Of a stretch of DNA of 64,000 bases, positions 54,057 to 64,000 are shown piece by piece. The position numbers and the translations under genes were made by a program. The notes beneath the pieces were generated by a model. That model did not search any database, was not told where the DNA came from, and worked only from the letters and a program-made list of their open reading frames with translations. Origin of the DNA: Lateolabrax maculatus (lineage: Eukaryota; Chordata; Actinopteri; Acropomatiformes; Lateolabracidae). The stretch spans positions 3,858,001 to 3,922,000 of the forward strand of contig CM062213.1 of the NCBI GenBank assembly GCA_031216445.1, read 5' to 3'. Every line of letters begins with the position of its first letter. Positions within the stretch are counted from its first letter, which is position 1.

Positions 54057-55452
54057 GCGTGCATGTGTGTGTGCTGTACATTACCGTGCAGTTGGACTGG
54101 TTGTGCAGCGAACGGCGTCAGAAAGCCCAGCACTAATCTCTATAATCCTTCAACTTGGAACACAAGAGTAAAATAGGCCATGACAAACAAGTAGAAAATA
54201 GCCCCAGTTACACTTACACATGCATACGTGTCGTGTACATACGCACAATCACAAATCTGAAGCTTTCTTTCTGACGGTGGACAAAGAAATGCCGTGGGCA
54301 CCTGGGCACCCCCAACATGCAGTCCTGCTCTGATATCTTTCATCAATGGGCACTTTAATGGACAAACCACTCAGACGAACACAGCAGGGAGAGCTCTGTT
54401 TTGTCACCTCTGACTCCCTGTAATCACCTCATTTGGTGTTTCCTGATAGCCCAACACGCAACACAGGCTTTCTCATTGACGTATGTTTCGTTTTTTGTTG
54501 TCAGAAGATTGCAGGTAACAAATGCAACCAAGGTTAAAACTAATCCCTGAAGTTATGGCCACGTGTTTGTCTTGCAGCGTAAACATACAGCTATGTCAAT
54601 GTCAAGAATTGTATTGCATGCTATATTAAAATTAACAGAGAGAGTTGGAAATGACAGATAGTTGAGGGGCAAACATTAAAATTAGGATAACCTACACAAG
54701 AGTGATATAGCTCCTCATACAGACAGTGAAAATAAAGGAATTGCTCAGAGCAGAACAAGACCTATGGGTGTCATTTGCATCCACATTTGAAGAAATATGA
54801 CACAAACCATTTGAAGCTCAAAGAGTTCAGGCGCTCATCTTATTGGCATTCATAAGCTCACAGACCAGCTGGCACACACATAAACAATCATGAACGTATG
54901 TAAATCAAACAAACGTTTATAAGCAATAAACCTTTAAACGTGTGCAGAGGAATTTAAGAGGCACATGATGGGACATTGAAGCCCAACATGGAAAATAACC
55001 AAGAGGAAATAAAAAGGAGAGACAGGGGAGTGGAGGCCATGACCTTGAAAGAAATGGGTCAAGTACCACATGGGGCAGTTAGCGGTAGCTTTTCACAGTG
55101 CTGATGACTGTGTGCCAGTCGTAAACAGAGACACCGGGACATGCAGCCAACAAGAAGTTGGAATCAAGCCCCTCACCTCCACACAGAGTGCAACAGGTGA
55201 GTTAGAAGAACGCCTCCTGACAGCCTTGACCCCAAGGGAGAGGACAGATTTGAATCTGTCTAACAAGGTACATCAGGAATACAGCTTTGCAAATGGATTC
55301 CAAAGTCCTTGGTTTGTGTCTGCTCTCACCTTCAACCCGATGACTGTAGGTCAGTCAATGACAATTTTAGTTACTTCCATGACAGCAAACAAGATTCAGG
55401 CTCAGTTAGAAAATGAGACTGATCCCACACGCTGGAACTGAGCTGGCTTTAG

Positions 55453-55454
55453 TG

Positions 55455-55501
<47 letters not shown>
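55453..55501. repeat. (AT)n(AC)n compound microsatellite
   Basis: ATATATATATAT passing directly into ACACAC. Confidence 0.9.
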
Positions 55502-55505
<4 letters not shown>

Positions 55506-56751
55506 TCGAGGGTCACGAGGGGAAGAAGTAAGGACACACATAGTCAATGTCACCAGTCCATCCCATGAATAACAAAGACAGACAGACCATCACATTATCA
55601 TTGAAAGCCATTCTTGTACACCAGCATCTCAGTTACCGGTATTCAACGCTCTTTTGTAGCTGTTGCCATGGATATGATATGAACTACCGAAGACACAGCA
55701 GCTACTGTCTAGCTAAATATCAAGCCAACAAATATGTTTACTGTTTCTCTCATTCTTTTTCTTCTGCATCCATCTTCCTTGCTGTAAAGGTGACTGTGCA
55801 TGCTTACCTTGAACATATTAACAACATTAACTCTGCATTACCTTCTGCTCCATATTCAGTGCTATTCTGAGTCAAAGTCATGCAGACAAGCGTCTGGCAA
55901 CGTCCTCACCATGATCAACACGTTTACGGAGATCAAAGAGCTCACTTAGTAAATCTGTGAGCTTTTATCAACCAACAATAACAGGGCAGCAAAGAAGACA
56001 GACTGAGAGCAGGTATGTCACTGAGGTTATCAAGTGGGTCGACATTTTATTGAATCAAAGCTGCGGCAGCTCTAGGGGGCTTTACAGCACGTTCAGGCGT
56101 CCTGGAAATGTGATCGGCAGATATGTCTGCAGAGAAGGATGGATGGCGGGGTGAGGGGAGGGGAGTGCTGGAGGGAGGGGTGGGTGAGGTCTGTCTTTTG
56201 CCCTTGTGTGACCGTGGGCATTGGAGGAGGAGGCTAATACGGAGGCGCTGAGTGAATTCAGATATAAAACAAATGCAAAGTTTAGAGGAGAACGTGGAGG
56301 GCAAAGTCACAAAGACCACACACACACACACACACAATTATATTTGGATAGGTCCATCGCATGGTTCTTACGTCCAGGAAACACAACACAAACAATTTTA
56401 CAAACAACTTCTTTCTATATAAATGCCTCCTATTGTTATTAAGTGTATGCTCAGTATTTTTCATGGCTCTGAGGACTAGTTTGTTGTGTGTTTTCGTCCT
56501 TCTGACTTCAAGAGTCTTAAAAGATTTAGGATGAGACAGACAAATAATCTGAACGAGGTGGCATGAGTCTGGATTTACCTGGAGCGATTTACACAGTGGC
56601 CAAGGGGGAACATGCGTAGACACACGGACTCATATTCATGTGCGTGAAAATCACTCATGCAGACAGGCAGAATCAGAGTAAAGTATTTCCAAAAATCACA
56701 TACCAAAAACACACACAAAAACTAACTCCCCACACAAACATGTACATGCAA

Positions 56752-56803
56752 ACACACACACACACACACACACAAACACAAACACACACACACACAAACA
56801 CAC
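56752..56803. repeat. (CA)n-rich microsatellite
   Basis: CA run with AAACA interruptions. Confidence 0.9.
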
Positions 56804-58509
56804 ACGCTCTAGCTCTGCTGGCCTCGCACCTGGCGCGGGTGTTGTGGAAAAAGGCTGATCTTACCTGTCTGGTGATTTGTGGGGTCATTTTCCAGACTGA
56901 TCAGCTCACATGGCATCACACCAGATAAACCTGCTAACCAAATCCTCATGGGTCACCAAACACCTAAGCCCCCACTAAAAATACCACATGCTGCTGGCAA
57001 TTCAGGCCGCAGAGTAGCTATTAATACACAAGGTCTGCTCCATGCCAAATCCAACAGACAAACAAATACAGGGATCACACAGAAGGGAAACAATGGGGCG
57101 GACATATAGCTGCACACACTGGTCAGGTCCTGATGACAGTTCCCGCCTACACCTGCAATGACCCAACTGTGCAGAGACACGTCTTACTCTTACTTCAGTC
57201 TTCAAATACAAACTCCTTTTGTTTATTTCCTCTCTTTAGTCTGTTTAGTCTATTCTTCGGACTCTTTGGCGATAATCCGAGTGACGTTTGCAATAATGCC
57301 TGTGAATCCATACCATATAAGGTCAAACTATGAACTTTGACAGCTAGAGGAGGGGCAGGACTGCCTCACTGTGTGACAACCATGTTTGCGAATGCATGTG
57401 TGTATGTTTCAGCAATAGGTGGAGGTTTTCAGTGATGAAGTCATCTCACACGCACCCATCCTGGGACTGTTTCCTGTCTGACATCTCTAGTCTCTTCCTG
57501 AACAGTGAGGTAAAAGATGCTAAAGAGAGATATGAGCACTGCGATGGGGGTGAGATTATGATGAAACAGGTATTTTGCCCCGATGATTGGCCTAATTATA
57601 ATAATGAGAAGTACAGCGCCATACAGTACATTTAGTATCTCAAATAGTCACTGGCATGGTTTACTGGCACACTGAAATGTGCTTTTCTTGCTATCACAAG
57701 CAGTACTGTTGATTCAAGGAAAAAGGGACGTGAAATGCAAAAACTGGGAGGTAGCACACAGTTGGGAGGCAAGCAGGATTAAAGTAAAGCTGTGAGTGCT
57801 CAAAGGGAAAAAGGAGGACAGATAGAACTTGTTCTGGAAGACACCAATCTCCTGCCAGTGGTAAGCTGTCTCACATTAACTATCCTGTTATTTAGACTCA
57901 CAACTCTGCCAAGACCAAAGGACGCTCGCTCAAATACTGCAAAGCAGATGGCTGGAAAACCCCATCTCTATTAAAACACTTAAGTCTTTTGTGACTTTAA
58001 AAACAGGCTTGAAAACAATTGGATTGACAGTGCTCCTCTTCAAGACTGAGGTCTTCCTAGTATCTGATAATCCAGTAGGACTGCCACAGTTTGTAACTGG
58101 TGGTGAGTCATTGAATTAGCGGAGTACTTTTAAAGCTGTAAAGCCCAACAACACTGGACAGAAAATAGGGATGTAAACATCACATACTTCCTGGACTTAA
58201 ACTGTCCACACTTCTCAGAATCATCAGACAGAGACTCAGCTGGCTTCAGCGCAGTGACACAGTGCAGTTCACTGTTCTTACACAACTGAATGCCTCACAC
58301 ACACTGTGGTTTTATTGCTGTAACAACATGCGGCATTCATTGACAGCAACGTAAGGCACAACATTACTAATTAATTTGTCATCAAACTGAAATGTATAGA
58401 AATATTCTGAATTCCTTAAAGATTCCCTTGGTGTTACGCTGTGCTTCTGTGTTTATCGCTAATATTTTATGTGTATCATATTAATACTCCTGCACACTGT
58501 CTTACTTGC

Positions 58510-61320
58510 AATATTCCATGTATTTGCGATGTTTCGGTGCTAGACCTTCATCAGGCAAATAGTTTGTGACAATGAGAAGCCATCTTAAATAGGGAGTGGC
58601 TGTAAATCTGCAACCAATCCCATATTCCACATGTGATAGAAAAGACATCAATATCAAACATCAATTCAATAAAAAAAAACATACATGGAGCTACTGTAAA
58701 GAGGTTTGAATAAATCTGTAAAAATAATAATACGAAGAAGAAATGCCTCCGAAAATCCTTAAATTAAATGGGTAGATCATCTTAAATTGAAAGTTTAAAG
58801 CAGTTTCATAGGCTAAAATGCATTCTCAAAAGGTATATACATTTTTTGTAGGTTACATTCTTAGATGAACCTGTCACAACCCACTATGCTATGTGTATGA
58901 TTTTGACACAAACTGGAAAAGTGAACCTTTCAAGTTCATCATAATGGCCTGGAGGGTTTCATTTCTCCTCTGCAGCTGAAGAAAGTCGAAGGGCATTGGC
59001 TCGTCACCGTCCCTCTTCAGTTCAGTTTCTATGAAGTTTCATAGACAGGACAGCAGAGCAGTCTCTCTTCCTCTCATATGGACCACGCGCAAACAAAAAT
59101 CTGTAATCTCAGAGAAAAACAACAAGTTATTCTCATCACAAAAAGTGAGTGGGCCTTTCCAAGAAAACAAAGGAAACAAGGGATCTTTGAGGACTAGAAA
59201 CAATGTGATGTCAAAGTTTGTATCCTCAAAGTCTCACTGCCAACATCTGCTTAACATGAACACACAAATTACAAAGGTCCGTTAAGTGACACGTGGTGTA
59301 TGCATAGTTGCCGTCAGACTAGCCTGGACAAGCAAGGCTGTGTGCAGGTAAACATTAGGTCAACCCCAGATATCCATTTTAGTTGCTCTGTATTTGGCAG
59401 GGACCTTAAACTTGAGTTACATCGTGTGAGCAAGTGATACCTGTCGACATATCAGTATCACCAGCGCCCAGTCAGGCTCCTAATTCTGCTGTATTGGGGC
59501 TGAGGCCCCTGTTTAGTTAATCCTAAAGATAGAGCCCTTGGCATAGTTGTAAGTCTACAACAATCCCATCCGTGGCTTTTACATGCAGCACTGTGACAGT
59601 GTGGACACTTGATGTCCTCAGACACGGGTACATCTACTCTGCTGCTGTTCATCTGCTCTGATGGTTCAAATATCATTCATACATGATTTTGTCATTCTTT
59701 CAATCCAATCGAATCAAATATAATCAACTGCAGAGTTTGACTGGGACAGCATTTCTGTGTTTCTCTACTCATCATAAGTGAAAGTATTGGCCTATCACTA
59801 CTCTGCTTATAAATATTACTGATGTAAACGTTTTTGCGAAATCAGAAATATCAATAATTGGATCTAGATGTTGTCTAGAGTTTGTCAATATATTACAAGA
59901 CCTATTAATTAATTAATGTGAGAGTGATGGCAGGCTCCAATGCTGTAATATGAGTGTTTACATTTGAATCACATATTGTGCCTTCAAAACAATGCTAAAA
60001 GTAAAAATATAAAGTGCATGTTCAGTGGTGAGTGATCTTTGTAGATCTTTACTATGAGTGTTTTGTCAATAAAGATAAGATAAGAGTGCAGTGCAGTACA
60101 GTACAACACTTTCAAACAACTGAGAGACAGGTGAAAAGGTGGCAGTCAAGACAATAGGCTGCTGTTTAAGAGGAAGAGGATTAGATACTAAAAGAAAAAA
60201 TGCTGTCTTTGTCCTGAAGCTTAGGCAACATGCCTTTAAAATAGTTTTGAGTCATAATCCTTTTCTCAGAAACAGACACATTTCCAAAAACAACATATTT
60301 GACACACAGGTCATTAGTTTGTCTGTCAAACTCATCCTCAGAGCTAAAAAGTTAAGATACTCCTTAAATGCTTCTAGTTCCTCAGTTGTACCAGTAAATA
60401 TAAAAAAAAAAACAAGTAATGAATAAATCTATTCAACGACTTCAGCAGATAAAAATAAGTGTTGTTACTGTGAACATGATCCTGTTCAACTTTCCCCATA
60501 AACAAGTTGGCACAGATAGGACTGAAACGACTGCCCATTGAGACTCACTGTTTCTGTAGAAAAACCTCTTTCTCAAGCCTGAAATAATTTTTAGTCAGAA
60601 CCATTTCAGACAGTTTTATCAGTAAAAGATGGCACCTGTTGTTCCCTTTAATCTGAGTAATAATGTAAAGCCTCCAACCCTCCTTATGGGGTACATTAGT
60701 GTATAAACTTGCAACATCCATCGTACAAAAAAAATCTGTATCATTAATCCCGTCCACGGACTTCAGTTTCTAACTGGGTTACCAATGATCTACTGTGAAA
60801 ATCAATGAACTGGGAAATGGGCTCAGTGAGAAACCCTATACCAGGCATAATGGGGACCTGGGACTTTCATGGATCTTAGGCAATGTGTAAAAAATGGGGT
60901 GTATGGGATGGTCTTGTGACAAAGATCTATATTTGTCCTGAGTGTTGCTGGGTGTTTCTAATTTCAGCTGAGAACCTAAGTGTGGGATCTTAACTCAGAG
61001 AGGTGTAGACATCTGTCTTATTCAATTGATACATTATTTCTGTACAGTGTGCTTCTTTATTCTGCAATACTACTGCAGCTCCCTTGTCAGCATTGTGTAT
61101 TATAATCGAATCATCATTGGCAAGATCTTTAAGGGCCTGTCTCTCTTGTGTAGATAAAATTGGAATGGCATTTGTAAGCATCAGGAGGAGAAAATAAAGA
61201 CCTAACATCATCTTCAACCAAACGACAAAATGTCTGTACAGAGGCCTTGGTTACTAGGGGGATAAAAGGCTTAAATCTCCTGCCTCACTACTTACATCAA
61301 CCCTGACCAGTGTGCACCGA
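58510..61320 (-). mobile_element. Decayed Penelope-like retroelement (reverse transcriptase remnant and 3' end)
   Basis: Reading the minus strand from right to left: FKPFIPLVTKASVQTFCRLV (about 61200-61280), then QERQALKDLANDD and IIHNADKGAAVVLQ (within 60990-61217), FLTEPISQFIDFH (about 60790-60840), FFCTMDVASLYTNVPHKEG (60660-60735), a broken MGSRFSPICANLFMG-like segment near 60500-60545, and FTGTTEELEAFKEYLN (about 60340-60400). The order and wording fit Penelope-like reverse transcriptases. At 58516-58620 the strand carries GATTGGTTGCAG and CCTGATGAAGGTCTAGCACC, which resemble the 3' region of such elements. Multiple stops and frame changes show it is dead. No GIY-YIG domain could be read. 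Confidence 0.75.
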
Positions 61321-61348
61321 GGGAGAATTGTGTTCAGTCTTTGCAAAA

Positions 61349-61366
61349 AAAAAAAAAAAAAAGATC
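61349..61366. repeat. Poly-A run
   Basis: About 18 consecutive A on the plus strand at the right flank of the Penelope-like remnant. Confidence 0.8.
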
Positions 61367-61369
61367 TTA

Positions 61370-64000
61370 ATTTTACTGCACAGAAAAACTTAAACAGTTC
61401 AACTTTCATCGTAAACAGATCCACAGGTGCAAGAGTAAAAACAAGATACAAAACAGGTAGAAACGAAGACACAAAATGAGGTACAAACATGTCGCGCAAT
61501 AACAGGGCAACTGTACAAGAGTTATGTAGTAAGGTGCATACTTTGGTGCTTACACACTCTGCATGTCCCCAGATTCAAAGACAGCATCTCGGGTTTTCAG
61601 CAGCGGACATCCGTGGCTTCTGGTTGGTGCGTATGGTGATGTTCTCGGAGATGGTCACATCATCTGTGCACTTTGCACAGAGAGAGCAGACTTTTCTTGG
61701 GAACTTGAAAGAGTACAACTCCCATGTCACTATCCCTCCCTGTCTCCTGCACTCCCCTCACTGCAGAGGACGCTGTCATGTCCGCGCAGGATATTGGCCA
61801 GGTAAGCAGGTTAGGTAAACTGCAGGAAATAGTGCGCTCCGCAGTGCTCCCTCTCCAATGTTTGTACAAGCCAGGTCCAGAGTCTGCTGGGGTTAGCAGG
61901 GTTACCATGCGTGCCATGCATTTTGGACCGATGACAAAGTTAGAAAGTCACCCAGCAATGGATCTGCGGTGAAGTAAATCAAATCTACAATGAGCTTAAA
62001 AGATTAGTTTGGGCCTAACCTTCCTGCAGATAGAGAGAAAATGCTCTTAAAAAAAGGACATTAAGATGTGCTTGTGTGGAGGGGAACTGTGACAATGTCA
62101 AGGAGGCAGAATGATCAAAGCAGATGCCTTTTACTTGTCAACTTGACACCATCGGCTCCCACATCACAAGTTCTCATGATATTGAACCATTTAGGATGTG
62201 TGTGTGTGTGTGTGTGTGCATCTGCATGTTTGTGTCAATATGTATGATATCCTTGACATTTCCTCACCTCCAAAGTGTGTCAACTCCTGCCATCCGCCAC
62301 CTCATGGGAGGTGACAGGTTGGAGGGCTGCACATATCCTTTAGCACGTTGGCACATCTCTCTCACCAAATATAAACACACACACCTCTCTTTCCAGAAAT
62401 AACAGCCCGCACACACCTTATCGCATAGTACTAAAAGCTGGGCACTGACATAAACACAACGGCATGCCCTCAGTGTAATTCTCCAGACACTCACAGTGTT
62501 GTGTGTAGCCAAACATATTTTAGATGCAGTATTTCTTACCCAGAAAGGACAGGCCATTGTAATGGTGACAGCACACTGTCAAACCATGTGTATCTATTAT
62601 ATTATGTCTTTAAAAGGACGGGACAGAGTCATACTCATAAAGGAGCCGGGGCGACGTTTCTGAAAACAAACTAAGACAAAACGAAATATGAGAAGAAGAA
62701 TATGAAGTAAGATTGTGACACTGAGGGAAATGGAATTGAATTATGGGAGAACAAGTGGAGACTAAGAGAGGGAAGACTGAAAGAAATGTGAAGCCATGGC
62801 TTCAAACCTGATATCATCATATTAAAAGAAATGTGAACATCATCACCGTGAGAAGACAAGCAACTACTTCTTCCAGGACACCAAACACTGGAAATCAACT
62901 GAGCATGCAAAGGCACACAGTCTCAGTCCCTGCTGACTGCTACCCAGATGAATATTAATCCTTGGAAAAAGCCCACACACGTGCAAAAACATAATACAGT
63001 AATATAAGGCTCTAAGACGGCGTGCGGTTACAGCAACTTAGAGGCTTGGTGCTATCAGACACAGGTCTTGTGTGATACTATTGTGTGATACTCTGCTAGA
63101 CAGTTTGACCTGTTCACGCTGCTTGTGATACAGGCTGCATCTGAACATCTCAGCACAAGGAACATAAATCCTTTCACCAGGATGGGAAATAATCTGTTAC
63201 CTGTAAAATGGTTGTAGGTGTTAGACGTAGGCTTGTTAATTTAGCCCGTACTGGACCTGCGTTATGTGGTAGCTTACCCTACATTGTATTTGATGGTGCA
63301 CACCAAGCTGTTTTCTTTCCTACTAAACTCCTTTTGTCAAATATTCCCACAGTAATGTATACACCATAACACATCAGTAAAACACTAGAAATACATCCAT
63401 TAAGCTTATATAAAGCAAACACATATAGCATTATTTTACTGCAATTATTGCATATCATTTTATTGAAAACCAAATATTAACTAGTACTGAAACTGTAAGT
63501 AGATCAAAAAGCAAACCATAATTTCCATAATTACTGTAGCACCCACTGCTATAAATATGGTGGTGGTTTTATGTTGTTCAGTAGGGCAGAAGAGGGTGAC
63601 TGGGAAAAGCCATAAAGCTCCTACGTAACAGACGTAAGTAAACAGATTTATATTGAGGTCTGTGATGAAATGCATGGCGTGTTTACAGACTGTGTGGGTA
63701 GGGATGTTGACTGTTGATACAAAGCAGTGCAGCGTGTATCTGTGCCACAGACAGCTCTGCACTGCAGTGCTTGTGTGTGCACGTGAGGAAGAGCGCACAT
63801 GTCAGAGGATTACAGTAGACCCCCTCCCCTCCCTCAGACAAAATATACACCCCTTGCTGCACTAATGCAGCCCTCACTTCTATCCCTTCATCAAGGGAAT
63901 ATCCAGTCCTAAATCTTTCCCTAAATAGCAGCATTTATCCACTGTAATAATCCATTTGACACATGAAGACGACATCCAGTCCCCTACAACTGACATTTAA
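61370..64000. other. Right-edge interval, no gene recognised
   Basis: Holds a (GT)n run at 62197-62219. A few 80-110 codon open frames at 61489-61972 on both strands have no recognisable domains. Part of 61.4-62 kb may still belong to a decayed element. Confidence 0.45.
62197..62219. repeat. (TG)n microsatellite
   Basis: Dinucleotide run near the right edge. Confidence 0.9.

Larger units (their letters stand above)
54070..58500. other. Gene-poor interval with microsatellites
   Basis: No recognisable exon. Contains (AT)n(AC)n at 55453-55501, (CA)n at 56325-56337 and (CA)-rich sequence at 56752-56803. A 123-codon open frame at 55070-55441 (plus) has no familiar domain and no splice context. 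Confidence 0.55.

Noticed and set aside
55070..55441. 123-codon open frame on the plus strand
   Set aside because: No recognisable domain, no splice context, Kozak not notable; length is compatible with chance in 64 kb.
61489..61972. Overlapping open frames with several Cys and His, considered as a zinc finger gene
   Set aside because: The Cys/His spacing does not fit a known finger, and the frames overlap on both strands next to a dead retroelement.

Overview
The window looks like nuclear DNA of a percomorph-type teleost fish. The genes are vertebrate with GT-AG introns of about 70-400 bp, (CA/GT)n microsatellites are abundant, and several repeat families resemble ones I know from spiny-rayed fishes. 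I cannot name the species. Five protein-coding genes can be modelled exon by exon, with reading phase closing across every junction.

Layout. (1) 1-15,540, minus strand: 5' part of an axonemal dynein heavy chain, a dnah1 orthologue. 46 coding exons give 2,470 codons, from the start codon to just before AAA4; the rest lies beyond the left edge. (2) 15.7-22.9 kb: intergenic, no gene seen, one dispersed repeat. (3) 22.96-27.76 kb, plus strand: a netrin-4-like secreted laminin-family protein, 10 coding exons, 656 aa. (4) 28.98-30.81 kb, minus: chchd4 (MIA40), 3 coding exons, 165 aa, with a repeat-filled first intron. (5) 32.3-36.85 kb, minus: sec61a1, 12 coding exons, 476 aa, the same length as the human protein. 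(6) 36.9-47.1 kb: gene-poor, with microsatellites, a 555-bp foldback (inverted repeat) element and small perfect hairpins. (7) 47.17-about 52.8 kb, minus: an ip6k2-type inositol hexakisphosphate kinase, 5 coding exons, 494 aa. (8) 52.9-64 kb: gene-poor, with a hAT-like MITE carrying an apparent 8-bp target duplication and a decayed Penelope-like retroelement.

Functionally the genes are unrelated neighbours: ciliary motility, basement membrane, mitochondrial intermembrane-space import, ER translocation and inositol pyrophosphate synthesis. From memory, human DNAH1 and IP6K2 lie on 3p21, CHCHD4 on 3p25, SEC61A1 on 3q21 and NTN4 on chromosome 12, so the netrin is the syntenic outlier. The most interesting non-coding signals are two X-box-like RFX motifs upstream of dnah1, a 20-bp tandem repeat carrying TGACGYG cores upstream of sec61a1, a leader full of short uORFs before the netrin, and the foldback element. 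I found no sign of a wholly new biological system. All homology statements rest on recognising protein sequence by eye; no database search was run.
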